DNA of 64,000 nt from Pseudomonas sp. ML96 (GTDB lineage: Bacteria; Pseudomonadota; Gammaproteobacteria; Pseudomonadales; Pseudomonadaceae). The stretch covers positions 43,064 through 107,063 of the forward strand of contig NZ_JPMY01000005.1 of the NCBI RefSeq assembly GCF_000761545.1, in the 5' to 3' direction. The notes beneath the pieces are model-generated. The model worked only from the letters and a program-made list of their open reading frames with translations, ran no database searches and was not told the origin of the DNA. Positions 18,876-27,635 of the stretch are shown piece after piece. Each line of letters opens with the position of its first letter. The first letter of the stretch is position 1. The translations under genes were made by a program, and so were the position numbers.

Positions 18876-19763
18876 TCAGGGCGTGTCCTCTGCGGGGGCT
18901 TCCTGCCAGCTGCTGTCCGGGTCGAAGCGGACCATGGCCAGTGCCTGTTTGGCGCCGTCGGGGCCGAGGTCCTTCTCGAACACTTCGCCGTCGTGGCTGA
19001 TCATGAAGCTCATCACGCCGCTGTTGCCGTAGTCCGCCGGCCAGGCGATCAGGGCGAAGCCGCGGCTCATGATCTTGCCGATGCGGTAGTCGTAGGCGCC
19101 GCCCGGCGCCGAGGGGCCCTGGGCGGTGAGGATGCGGTAGCGGTAGCCGTGCCAGGCACCGTTCGGCAGCTCGTCGCCGAACAGCGGGCCGAGCGGGCTT
19201 TGTTCCTCGCCGGGGTGCTCGGCCCAATACAGGCCGTCGTGCTTGCCATCGCTGCTGACGAACTTCTGCGCATATTCCAGGGCGCCATTGCCGTTGCGGT
19301 CGACCTCGGCGTAGTCCATCTGCGCATCGTGGTAGGCGCGCACGGCCTCCAGGGTGGCCAGTTCGTTGCGGCCGATGCGGCGCAGGCGAATGGTCTCGCC
19401 GCCGGCGCGGGTGTCGAAGAACCAGCCGTCCTTGCCGCGTACCAGCGGCAGCGGCAGTTCCCAGGCGCTGTTGCCGACCACCAGGCGCGAACGGTCGCGG
19501 GCCTCGGGGCGAATTTCGTGCTTCTCGTGGTACAGGGCGAGGAAGGCATCGACGTCTTCACGCTCGACGCCCTGGCGCGGGATGTAGTCGCTCCAGTCAT
19601 CGCCCAGTAACGCGGCCAGTTGCTTGGCGTCGGCATGCTGAGTGCCCAGCGCGGCGACGAAGGCGGCGGCGGCCTCTTCGGGCTCGGCAAAGGCCTGCTG
19701 CGCCTGGGCGGGAAGGGCGATGAGCGGGAGCAGGGCGAGGAGGGTACGCAGAGTCAGGTTCAT
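18876..19763 (-). CDS. DUF2950 secreted protein
   Basis: 295 residues with a signal peptide (LLALLPLIALPAQA). The body contains WELPLPLVRGKDGWFFDT and a C-terminal FALIAWPADYGNSGVMSF stretch typical of DUF2950. Function unknown. It follows the DUF3300 gene by 14 bp; the two families regularly occur together, so they probably act as an exported pair. Confidence 0.85.
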   Translation of the reverse strand: MNLTLRTLLALLPLIALPAQAQQAFAEPEEAAAAFVAALGTQHADAKQLAALLGDDWSDYIPRQGVEREDVDAFLALYHEKHEIRPEARDRSRLVVGNSAWELPLPLVRGKDGWFFDTRAGGETIRLRRIGRNELATLEAVRAYHDAQMDYAEVDRNGNGALEYAQKFVSSDGKHDGLYWAEHPGEEQSPLGPLFGDELPNGAWHGYRYRILTAQGPSAPGGAYDYRIGKIMSRGFALIAWPADYGNSGVMSFMISHDGEVFEKDLGPDGAKQALAMVRFDPDSSWQEAPAEDTP

Positions 19764-19777
19764 GGCGAATCTCCTTT

Positions 19778-21118
19778 TCAGCGCCGCCGGGCGCCGCCGC
19801 GGGCGGACATGGACGGACGGCTCACCGCGCGGCCGCTGGCACGAGAGGCCTGTGGCCGACTGACGGAGGCTCGGCTGGCCTGGCCCCGCTGCTGGTAGGC
19901 ACGTTCCCGGTCGGGCGCGCGCGCGCCGGCGAAGGCATTGTCGCGGGCGCCGCGGTTGCTGGCGTGCTGTTGGCGTGCCTGCTGGCGGCTCTGCGCCGTG
20001 TTGCGTGGCTCGCGGGACTGGGCGCGCTGGCGCAGCTGGTCCGAGTTGCGCATCTCGCGGTTGGCGCTCTGCGCTCGCTCCAGGGCCTGGCGATTGTTGG
20101 TGGCGGGGCTGTCGAAGCCATGCTGCTGCAAGCTCTGCCGCGCGCGCTCGCGGTCGGCGGCGTGCGCCGGATCGCGGCCGCGCAGGGCCTGGCGCTGTTC
20201 GCCGTTGGCCAGGCGCTGGCTGAACTGCTCACGGCTGGCCCGGTCGCGGTAGGGCACGCCATCGCGGTTCACCGCGTTGTGCTTCCAGGTGTTCTGATTG
20301 ACGTTCAGTTGGCGGTTGTCGTTGATGTTGTTGTAGCGATTGACGTCGATGTCGATGTCGCCATGGCCCCAGTTGCAGTCGCCCCACAGCGAGTCGACGA
20401 TCGCCACGCCGGCGGCGAAGCCGATGCCGGCGACCACCGCCGAGCCGAAGTAGTAGCCGGGCGGTGGGTAGTACACCGGCGGATAGGCCGGGTAGGCCCA
20501 GGTGCCGTAGACCACGGTGGGGTTGTAGCTGGGCACGTAGACCACCTGCGGGTCGGCCGACTCGATGATGATGGTCTGCTGGCTGCTGCCTGAGCTGGTG
20601 ACCTGGGCCGGTTCGGCCGGCTTCTCGCTGACCTTCTGCTTGTCGTTGGACTCCAGGTTGCCGGCCGCCTTGGCCTGCTGGCGCAGACGCTGCACCGCGC
20701 TCATCACCGCGTCGGATTGCGCCAGGAAGGCATCGCCAACGCGCTGCACCCAGGCCGGGTCCTGGCCCATGGTGGCGAGCACGGCGGGGAAGGCCACCAG
20801 CGATTGCACGCTGGGGTCCCAGGGCTGGTCGGAAACCTGCCGCACGGCATCGTCACCGCTGGCGTCCGGATGCTCGGTGGACCAGGTTACCGCATCGGCG
20901 ACATCGCCGGGGTAGGTCGCGGCCATCAGCACCTGGGCCAGCAGGGCGTCGGGATAGAGGGCCAGCGGGGCGAGCATCTGGTCCAGTTCTTCGGTGCTGA
21001 ACACCTGCTCGCTGGTGGTGCTTGGCGCGGGCGCCTCCTCGGCGCTGGCCGGGCTGAGCGGCGCGGCGCCCAGTGCCAGTAGCAGGGGCAGCAGGCCGAA
21101 TCCGGAGTGGATACGCAT
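19778..21118 (-). CDS. DUF3300 secreted protein with Arg/Gln-rich tail
   Basis: 446 residues: signal peptide, then the DUF3300 domain (about 35-235; LDQMLAPLALYPDALLAQVLMA near its start, and a YPAYPPVYYPPPGYYFG stretch before a hydrophobic glycine-rich segment). The last 200 residues are low complexity, rich in Arg, Gln, Ala and Ser. The tail is basic and probably disordered. Function unknown; likely an envelope protein. First gene of a two-gene operon with DUF2950. Confidence 0.85.
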   Translation of the reverse strand: MRIHSGFGLLPLLLALGAAPLSPASAEEAPAPSTTSEQVFSTEELDQMLAPLALYPDALLAQVLMAATYPGDVADAVTWSTEHPDASGDDAVRQVSDQPWDPSVQSLVAFPAVLATMGQDPAWVQRVGDAFLAQSDAVMSAVQRLRQQAKAAGNLESNDKQKVSEKPAEPAQVTSSGSSQQTIIIESADPQVVYVPSYNPTVVYGTWAYPAYPPVYYPPPGYYFGSAVVAGIGFAAGVAIVDSLWGDCNWGHGDIDIDVNRYNNINDNRQLNVNQNTWKHNAVNRDGVPYRDRASREQFSQRLANGEQRQALRGRDPAHAADRERARQSLQQHGFDSPATNNRQALERAQSANREMRNSDQLRQRAQSREPRNTAQSRQQARQQHASNRGARDNAFAGARAPDRERAYQQRGQASRASVSRPQASRASGRAVSRPSMSARGGARRR

Positions 21119-21184
21119 GGCGATTCTCCTTGCACGAAGTGCGCGAATCAGTGGCGGCTGGCGCCGCGCTCAGCCAAGCATAGG

Positions 21185-21982
21185 TCAGTTGGGCGAGGGC
21201 GCTCGGGCGCGATAGCCGTCCTTCTTTAGTGCGCGAGCCAGTTTCTGCAGGCTGTCTTCGGCGGCTGCCAGCGCCTTGTCGGCGCGTTGCTGCCAGAGCG
21301 AGCGCAGTGGCTCCAGATCAGGCTCGCTGGCGATGCGCGCGCACCACTGGAAATGGTCGTGCCAGTCGCCCAGGGCTGACTGGCTGGCGTGCAGGGCCGC
21401 GATACTGCGTTTGCTCAGGTCGGACAGCTGCGGGTAGGTCTCGGTGGCGTAGCGCACGCGTTTGACCAGCAGGCGCAGACGGTGGCGATCAAAGTCTGGG
21501 GTGGCGAGGGCGCGGGCTAGGCGCTTCACCTGCTTGCGCAGGCGACGGCGAACCCCTGCCTTCAAACGGCTCAGCTCAGCACTACTCTGAGCGCCGCGCA
21601 GCTCGGCGGGCCAGACGTCGAGCAGGGTGAGCAGGCGCTCCAGCTCGCGGCTGTCGAGAATGGCGGCGTAAGAGTGGGCCAGGCGCGCGCGGCGTGTGCT
21701 GGCCAGTGTGGGATAGCCGCGCTTTTCCAGCTCGCCTGCGAGTACTTCCAGGTCGCGTACCGGGGCACTGAGGGTGCCGAGTGCGGCGGCAGCATCGTCG
21801 AGCGGAGACAGATCGGTGATCCGACGCAGCGGCGCCAGCAGGCTGCGCAGGCGCCGCACACCGATGCGCAGGTCATGCAGGGCCTCGTCGTCGGTGCCCG
21901 CCTCCAGACGCAGGCGGGCATGGATCAGGGCGATGTTCTGTTCGATGAGCGAAGCAATCACCGAGTCGACGAGACGACTCAT
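21185..21982 (-). CDS. CHAD-domain protein (polyphosphate-binding)
   Basis: 265 residues made almost wholly of a CHAD helical domain. Conserved basic motifs: ALHDLRIGVRRLRSLL near the N terminus, HRLRLLVKRVRYATE in the middle and ALGDWHD after it. CHAD domains bind inorganic polyphosphate through such Arg/Lys/His faces and localise to polyP granules. Its ATG directly abuts the ppk2 stop (TGA-ATG), so the two are tightly coupled. It is the last gene of the operon starting at 24157. Confidence 0.9.
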   Translation of the reverse strand: MSRLVDSVIASLIEQNIALIHARLRLEAGTDDEALHDLRIGVRRLRSLLAPLRRITDLSPLDDAAAALGTLSAPVRDLEVLAGELEKRGYPTLASTRRARLAHSYAAILDSRELERLLTLLDVWPAELRGAQSSAELSRLKAGVRRRLRKQVKRLARALATPDFDRHRLRLLVKRVRYATETYPQLSDLSKRSIAALHASQSALGDWHDHFQWCARIASEPDLEPLRSLWQQRADKALAAAEDSLQKLARALKKDGYRARAPSPN

Positions 21983-22792
21983 TCAGAAACGCTCTTCGAC
22001 CAGCCGGAACGGGTAGTGGGGGCTCTTGTAACGGCCGATCTTGCCGCGTTTGGGCAGCTCGATCTTGCTGTCCTTGGTCAGGTCCTCGTAGGGAATCTGG
22101 CCGAGCAGGTGGCTGATGATGTTCAGGCGCACGCGCTTCTTGTCCTCGGAGTGAGCCATGTACCAGGGCGCCCAGGCCGAGTCGGAGGCGGCGAACATGT
22201 CGTCGCGGGCGCGGGTGTAGTCGTCCCAGCGGCCGAATGACTTGAGGTCCATCGGCGATAGCTTCCAGATCTTGCGGCCGTCGTTGATACGGTCTTCCAG
22301 GCGCCGCTGTTGCTCTGCGGCGCTGACCTCCAGCCAGTACTTGATGAGGATGATGCCGGACTCGACCAGCATCTTCTCGAACAGCGGCACCACCTGCAGG
22401 AACTTGTGGCTCTGTTCCTCGCTGCAGAAGCCCATTACCCGCTCGACGCCGGCGCGGTTGTACCAACTGCGGTCGAATATCACCACTTCGCCGGCCGCCG
22501 GCATGTGCTGCAGATAGCGCTGGGCATACATCTGGCTCTTCTCCCGCTCGGTCGGCGCCGGTAGCGCCACCACGCGAAACACCCGCGGGCTGACCCGCTC
22601 GGTGATGGCCTTGATGGTGCCGCCTTTGCCGGCACCGTCGCGGCCTTCGAAGATGACGCAAACCTTGAGGCCCTTGGCCACCACCCACTGCTGCAACTTC
22701 ACCAGTTCAATGTGCAGGTGCTTGAGTTCCTCGTCATACACCTTGCGCTTGAGTGGTTCGCTGGTCGGTTGCTTGTCCTTCTTCTTAGACAT
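21983..22792 (-). CDS. ppk2: Polyphosphate kinase 2 (class I-like)
   Basis: 269 residues, one PPK2 domain. Walker A GRDGAGKGG (about 50-58), Walker B region VIFDRSWYNRAGVE and lid NDGRKIWKLSPMD. PPK2 enzymes use polyphosphate to phosphorylate nucleotides, often GDP or ADP to triphosphates. It lies 12 bp after a HlyD-like gene and abuts the CHAD gene, an arrangement that ties polyP metabolism to a membrane pair. Confidence 0.93.
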   Translation of the reverse strand: MSKKKDKQPTSEPLKRKVYDEELKHLHIELVKLQQWVVAKGLKVCVIFEGRDGAGKGGTIKAITERVSPRVFRVVALPAPTEREKSQMYAQRYLQHMPAAGEVVIFDRSWYNRAGVERVMGFCSEEQSHKFLQVVPLFEKMLVESGIILIKYWLEVSAAEQQRRLEDRINDGRKIWKLSPMDLKSFGRWDDYTRARDDMFAASDSAWAPWYMAHSEDKKRVRLNIISHLLGQIPYEDLTKDSKIELPKRGKIGRYKSPHYPFRLVEERF

Positions 22793-22804
22793 GCCCGTGC
22801 TCCG

Positions 22805-23764
22805 TCAATGGAAGGGGAAGAAGTAGTTCATCCACGACGACATGCGCAGCAGGATCTTGCGCATGATCGCTACGTGGTGGAAATGCTTGGAATACAGCGC
22901 CGCCTGGCCGTAGGCACCGCCCGGCATCAGCTCGCGATATTGGTCGAACCTGGGGTCGGTGACCTCCAGCACCACCGGTACGCGCCCGGCCGGCGGCGAG
23001 CCGGTGAAACCGATCAGGTTGCCGCTGGGCTGCATCTGGCCCTCGGCGATCACCGGCAGCACCATCTTCACCTTGGCCTGGAACACCTCGCCGGGGATGC
23101 CATCGAAGGCTATCTCCGCATCGTCGCCCATGGTCAGGCGCAGCTGGCTGTTCTGCCGCATCCAGGCCACGTAGTTGTGCTCCTCGAGTGGCACGAAGAC
23201 CATGGCCGGGCGCAGCGGCATCTTCACCGCGCGCATGCCCGGTCGCAGGATGACCTGGGTCACGTAGCCCTTGGACGGCGCGCGCACCACGGTACTGTCG
23301 AGGTCGTACTGGGCGCCGATGATCTGCGCCTGCAGATCCTCCACCCGTGCGGTAGTCAGGTCGACGTCGCGGCGGTTGCCGACGTTGCGCCGGGCCAGTT
23401 CGACGGCTCGGGACTGGTCGGCACGGGCCGAGACCAGCTGGGCCTTGAGCGACTTGACCTTGCTCTCGAAGGGGATCGGGTCCATGCGGAACAGCACGTC
23501 GCCTTTCTCCAGGATGCGGTTACCCACCACCGGCACGTCGACCACCATGCCGCTGACCGCCGGCACGATCGGGGTACTGATGAAGTAGCTGCGCGATACC
23601 TCGGAGTAGGGGTGGTTGTAGTTCATGGTGAAGATCAGCGCGCCGATGATCACCACGCCGCCGAGCACGGCGGTGGGCACCGTCCACTTGTTCAGCGGGA
23701 TCTTGAAGATCTTGAAGATGGCGACGCAGATGGCGGTGTAGGTGAGGACGAGTAACAGATCCAT
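22805..23764 (-). CDS. HlyD/YiaV-like inner-membrane periplasmic adaptor
   Basis: 319 residues: membrane helices near 5-20 and 28-47, then a lipoyl-like half (PAVSGMVVDVPVVGNRILEKGD), a short coiled coil (about 105-155) and the returning barrel (STVVRAPSKGYVTQV). This is the adaptor architecture of the EmrA/YiaV group. No pump or outer-membrane partner is adjacent. It starts 3 bp after the DUF3302 stop, the same pairing as E. coli yiaW-yiaV. Confidence 0.88.
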   Translation of the reverse strand: MDLLLVLTYTAICVAIFKIFKIPLNKWTVPTAVLGGVVIIGALIFTMNYNHPYSEVSRSYFISTPIVPAVSGMVVDVPVVGNRILEKGDVLFRMDPIPFESKVKSLKAQLVSARADQSRAVELARRNVGNRRDVDLTTARVEDLQAQIIGAQYDLDSTVVRAPSKGYVTQVILRPGMRAVKMPLRPAMVFVPLEEHNYVAWMRQNSQLRLTMGDDAEIAFDGIPGEVFQAKVKMVLPVIAEGQMQPSGNLIGFTGSPPAGRVPVVLEVTDPRFDQYRELMPGGAYGQAALYSKHFHHVAIMRKILLRMSSWMNYFFPFH

Positions 23765-23767
23765 GGC

Positions 23768-24157
23768 TCAGCCCTCCTGCCGCGGCAATTCGGGTGCTGC
23801 CAGCGGTGCTGCGGGTGGCGGTGGCTCTGCCGGGGCCTCCAGGGCGGCCAGGCGGGCCTGCACCTCGCCAAGCTGCTGCTCCAGCGCCTGCACGCGTGAA
23901 TCATCTGTCGTGGCCTGCGGCGTGGCGGCGAAGCCCCAGCCGCGATCCTCGCGGTAGAGGGTCGCCCAGATCCACAGGAACGGCCAGATGGCATGCAGGG
24001 TGAACAGGCTGATCCAGCCTGCCACGTGAATCGCATCCTGTTGCGGATGCTTGCGGTGAACAGCTATTTCATAAGGGATGTCGTGGATCGCGATCACCCC
24101 ATAGAACAGCGTTATGCCCACGAAAATCAGAATCCCCAGCGCGACGTAGTCCAGCAT
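23768..24157 (-). CDS. DUF3302 (YiaW-like) inner-membrane protein
   Basis: About 129 residues from MLDYVALG, the start that aligns with YiaW; an in-frame ATG at 24169 adds four residues. Two membrane helices (about 4-24 and 46-66) flank AIHDIPYEIAVHRKHP, and WISLFTLHAIWPFLWIWA is the family signature. A Pro/Ala-rich tail with a short coiled coil (VQALEQQLGEVQARLAAL) follows. First gene of the operon leading to yiaV-like, ppk2 and CHAD. Confidence 0.85.
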   Translation of the reverse strand: MLDYVALGILIFVGITLFYGVIAIHDIPYEIAVHRKHPQQDAIHVAGWISLFTLHAIWPFLWIWATLYREDRGWGFAATPQATTDDSRVQALEQQLGEVQARLAALEAPAEPPPPAAPLAAPELPRQEG

Positions 24158-24321
24158 CCCAGCCCCCATTACTGTCTTATTGCTTACAGCAGGCTAGCAG
24201 CCGATCAGCGAGCCGGCGAGGACATGGCCGGTTACGACTGTGGTCCGCCGTTTCGACGGAATTTTCACCTGGCGTCGACAACAATTCGCGTTTGCCAAAT
24301 CGACTCAGGACGCCCTCCGTA

Positions 24322-26382
24322 ATGCCTTCCATGGACGCCCGACTGCAGCCAAGCCTGCGCAGTCACTTCGCCTTCACCCTCGCCAGCGCGCTGCTGCTGC
24401 TGCTGATGTTCTCGGCTCTGCGCCTGGCCTTGCTGCACCACAACGCCGAACTGATCGGCGAAACCACCACCGGCGATCTGCTGGAGGCCTTCTTCAACGG
24501 TGCGCGCTTCGACCTGCGCGTGGTGGTCTACATCGTCGCGCCGCTGCTGCTGTCGGTGCTCAGCCTGCGCGCGATGGCCGCGCGGCGCGCGCATCTGGTG
24601 TGGTTGGTGGTCGCCGCCAGCATCAGCCTGCTGCTCGGCATCACCGAGATGGACTTCTATCGCGAGTTCCACCAACGCCTGAACAGCCTGGTGTTCCAGT
24701 ACATGGAAGAGGACCTGGGCACGGTCTCCAGCATGCTGTGGAACGGCTTTCCGGTGGCTCGCTACCTGCTGGCCTGGGCCTTGGGCACGCTGGCCATGGC
24801 CATGCTGTTCAACTGGATCGAGCACATCACCCGTTCGCGCCAGGCGCGCCCGGCCATGGCTTGGTACAAGCGCTTCGCGGTGTTCTTCATCTGCCTGCTG
24901 CTGGCGGTGCTGGCCGCCCGTGGCACGGTGAAACAGGGCCCGCCGCTGCGCTGGGGCGATGCCTTCACCACTAATTCGATCTTCGCCAACCACCTCGGCC
25001 TGAACGGCATCCTGACCCTGTTCGATGCCGCCGAGAACAGCTTCTCCGATCACCGCGACAACGCCTGGAAACCCACCCTGCCGGACGCCGAGGCGGTGGC
25101 CGAGGTGCGCCAGATGCTGCTCGGCGAGCACGATGTGCTGGTGGATGCCGATAGCGCGGCGGTGCGCCGCGACTTCACCCCGCCGGCCGAGGGCACGTTG
25201 CCGGTCACGCACGTGGTGGTGATCCTGATGGAGAGCTTCGCCGGGCGCTGGGTCGGCGCGCTGGGCAGCGATGCCGACATCACGCCGAACTTCGACCGCC
25301 TGAGTCAGGAAGGCCTGCTGTTCACCCGCTTCTTCTCCAACGGCACCCATACCCACCAGGGCATGTTCGCCACCATGGCCTGCTTCCCCAACCTGCCGAG
25401 CTTCGAGTACCTGATGCGCATGCCCGAGGGCAGCCACAAGTTCTCTGGCCTGCCGCAGCAGCTCAGCGCCCGTGGCTACGACGACCTGTACGTCTACAAC
25501 GGCAACTTCCAGTGGGACAACCAGTCCGGCTTCTTCAGCAACCAGGGCATGCGCAACTTCATCGGCCGCGAGGACTTCGTCGATCCGGTGTTCATCGATC
25601 CGACCTGGGGCGTGTCCGACCAGGACATGTTCGACCGCGCCGCCGTCGAGCTGAATAAACTGGACCCGAACAAGCCGTTCTATGCGCTGCTGCAGACCCT
25701 GTCCAACCACACCCCCTACGCGTTGCCGGAGCAGCTGCCGGTGGCGCCGGTGACCGACCGGGGCTCGAACAACGAGCACCTCACCGCCATGCGCTACTCG
25801 GACTGGGCCCTGGGGCAGTTCTTCGAGAAGGCCAAGCAGTCGCCGTACTACAAGGACACCCTGTTCGTGATCGTCGGCGACCACGGCTTCGGCAGCCCGG
25901 AGCAGCTCACCGAGATGGACCTGTACCGCCACAACGTGCCGCTGCTGCTGATTGGCCCGGGCGTGCGCGAGCAGTTCGGCGAGCGCCGCGACACCGTCGG
26001 CACGCAGATCGATGTGGTACCGACCATCATGGGTCGCCTGGGCGGCACCACCCGTAACCAGTGCTGGGGACGTGACCTGCTCAACCTGCCGCAGGGCGAT
26101 GCGGGTATCGGCGTGATCAAGCCCTCGGGCAGCGACCAGACGGTGGCCATCGTCAATGGCGACAAGATCCTGGTGCAGCCCAAGGACATGCCGGCCAAGC
26201 TGTATCGCTACCAGCTCGCTGAGCGAAAGGTCGAGGTGCTGCAGGGCGATGCGCAGCAGGCGGAGCTGCAGAAGCGCCTGGAGGCCTTCCTGCAGGTGGC
26301 AACCCAGAGCCTGCTGCGCAACACCGCAGGGGTGAGCGATGCGGCAGGGGCTGCGGCCCGCAAGGAACCTGCTAGCGAGTAG
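24322..26382 (+). CDS. LTA synthase-like membrane sulfatase/phosphoglycerol transferase
   Basis: 686 residues: five N-terminal membrane helices (to about residue 215), then a periplasmic alkaline-phosphatase-fold domain. Metal and nucleophile regions: VILMESFAGR, the FSNGTHTHQG nucleophile loop (Thr candidate) and VIVGDHGFG. Gram-negative relatives transfer phosphoglycerol or phosphoethanolamine to glycans or lipids; the acceptor is not predictable. An upstream TTG at 24292 is possible, but the ATG at 24322 follows AGGA. It is convergent with the AraC gene only 4 bp away. Confidence 0.85.
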   Translation: MPSMDARLQPSLRSHFAFTLASALLLLLMFSALRLALLHHNAELIGETTTGDLLEAFFNGARFDLRVVVYIVAPLLLSVLSLRAMAARRAHLVWLVVAASISLLLGITEMDFYREFHQRLNSLVFQYMEEDLGTVSSMLWNGFPVARYLLAWALGTLAMAMLFNWIEHITRSRQARPAMAWYKRFAVFFICLLLAVLAARGTVKQGPPLRWGDAFTTNSIFANHLGLNGILTLFDAAENSFSDHRDNAWKPTLPDAEAVAEVRQMLLGEHDVLVDADSAAVRRDFTPPAEGTLPVTHVVVILMESFAGRWVGALGSDADITPNFDRLSQEGLLFTRFFSNGTHTHQGMFATMACFPNLPSFEYLMRMPEGSHKFSGLPQQLSARGYDDLYVYNGNFQWDNQSGFFSNQGMRNFIGREDFVDPVFIDPTWGVSDQDMFDRAAVELNKLDPNKPFYALLQTLSNHTPYALPEQLPVAPVTDRGSNNEHLTAMRYSDWALGQFFEKAKQSPYYKDTLFVIVGDHGFGSPEQLTEMDLYRHNVPLLLIGPGVREQFGERRDTVGTQIDVVPTIMGRLGGTTRNQCWGRDLLNLPQGDAGIGVIKPSGSDQTVAIVNGDKILVQPKDMPAKLYRYQLAERKVEVLQGDAQQAELQKRLEAFLQVATQSLLRNTAGVSDAAGAAARKEPASE

Positions 26383-26386
26383 GGGG

Positions 26387-27415
26387 CTAGCTTGTGACGC
26401 CGCGCTGGAACTGACGCGGCGCCACGCCTTTCCAACGCTTGAAGGCGTGGATGAAGTTGGACACCTCGCCATAGCCGAGGCGCTCGGCGATCTCCTCCAG
26501 GGTCAGGCCGCCGGTGGCCAGCAGCTCCTCGGCCAGGGCCTGGCGCACCTCATCCAGCAGCAGGCGGAAGTTGCTGCCTTCTTCGTCTAGGCGCCGGCGC
26601 AGGGTGCGCGAGCTCATGTGCAGGTCGGCGGCGACCTGCTCCATGTCCGGCAGGCGGCCGGGGCGGGCCAGCAGCAGGGCACGGATACGCCCAGCCAGGC
26701 CATCATCCTGGCTGCGTTTGGCCAGCAGGCGCTGACATTGCTCCTCGCACAGCTGCGCCGCCTGCGGATGGGCTCCGGCCAGGGGTAGGTCGAGCAGATG
26801 GCGAGGGAAGACGAAGCGGTTGTGCGCCTGCGCGAAGCTCGGCAGCTGGCCGATCTCTTCGATATAGGGCGTCGGGTCCGCCGGCGCCGGCAGGCGCAGC
26901 TCTACGCGCAGGATCGGCAGGTCGCGCAGCCATAGCTCGCGCAGTACCTGGAGCATGCCGGAGAAGTCGCGCTCCAGCAGAAAGCCGCGCAGATCCGCTG
27001 GCACGTCCTGGTCATCGAGCAGCAGGTGCACCTCTTCACCGCTTTCCTCCAGGCGCATGCCGTGGAAGGCGTAGGTCAGGTCCAGATAGCGCAGGCCGAG
27101 GCTGGCGGCGTCGCGGAAGGTCGGGCTGGCCAGCAGGGCGAAACCCCAGATGCCATAGCTGTTGAGGCGATAACGCCGACCCAGCGGCAGGCCCAGCCCC
27201 GGCTGCTCGCCGCAGGCCTGCACCAGATTGCGCACCAGGCGTAGCTCCTGCTCGGCATCCACTTCGGCGCCGGGGTCGGCCAGCAGCGACCAGTCCAGGC
27301 CGGTGCCCTGCAGACAGGTATCCAGGCTCAAGCCCAGGTCCAGGCCGTACTGGGTGAGGAGATGCACGCTGACGGCGCTACGACGGGGGCGGGCCATGCT
27401 CTGTCCGAAAGTCAC
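26387..27415 (-). CDS. AraC-family transcriptional regulator
   Basis: 342 residues: an N-terminal Arabinose_bd-type effector domain (about 20-205) and a C-terminal HTH_18 domain with MSSRTLRRRLDEEG and a GYGEVSNFIHAFKRW second helix. It is divergent from the monooxygenase operon across a 220-bp gap, so it is the likely activator of that pathway. The start could also be the later Met at 27397. Confidence 0.88.
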   Translation of the reverse strand: MTFGQSMARPRRSAVSVHLLTQYGLDLGLSLDTCLQGTGLDWSLLADPGAEVDAEQELRLVRNLVQACGEQPGLGLPLGRRYRLNSYGIWGFALLASPTFRDAASLGLRYLDLTYAFHGMRLEESGEEVHLLLDDQDVPADLRGFLLERDFSGMLQVLRELWLRDLPILRVELRLPAPADPTPYIEEIGQLPSFAQAHNRFVFPRHLLDLPLAGAHPQAAQLCEEQCQRLLAKRSQDDGLAGRIRALLLARPGRLPDMEQVAADLHMSSRTLRRRLDEEGSNFRLLLDEVRQALAEELLATGGLTLEEIAERLGYGEVSNFIHAFKRWKGVAPRQFQRGVTS

Positions 27416-27500
27416 AATTTATTGGCCGACTATGCCATAAACCGTGGCGAGGGGAGTGAGTAGCATCTCGTCATCTACAACAAGAATAACGGCCAAGAGC

Positions 27501-27623
27501 CAAAGTCTCGCGAGCTAGAGCCAAACGGTGGCGGCAGTGGTCGAGGACGCGGAGTTTACGAGTTGTAAATGAGCAGTCCGAGACCGCAGCCAACGCCGTT
27601 TGGCCGACGCGCAGCAGACTTTG
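27501..27623 (-). repeat. Covarying long-hairpin repeat, copy A
   Basis: A 123-bp non-coding element, homologous in reverse orientation to 33820-33959. Nested complementary arms: CAAAGTCT (27501-27508) with AGACTTTG (27616-27623); CCAAACGG (27521-27528) with CCGTTTGG (27596-27603); GGTC (27539-27542) with GACC (27582-27585); GGAC (27545-27548) with GTCC (27576-27579); tip TTTAC/GTAAA (27555-27559, 27565-27569). Most of these arms differ from copy B but still pair. The outer arm ends at the Shine-Dalgarno of the monooxygenase gene. Confidence 0.75.
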
Positions 27624-27635
27624 CAGGAGATAACA

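Noticed and set aside
24265..26472. 735-codon open frame on the minus strand over the LTA-synthase-like gene
   Set aside because: Antisense shadow caused by G/C third positions. The translation is His/Gln/Val-rich with no domain, while the plus strand has a clear enzyme.
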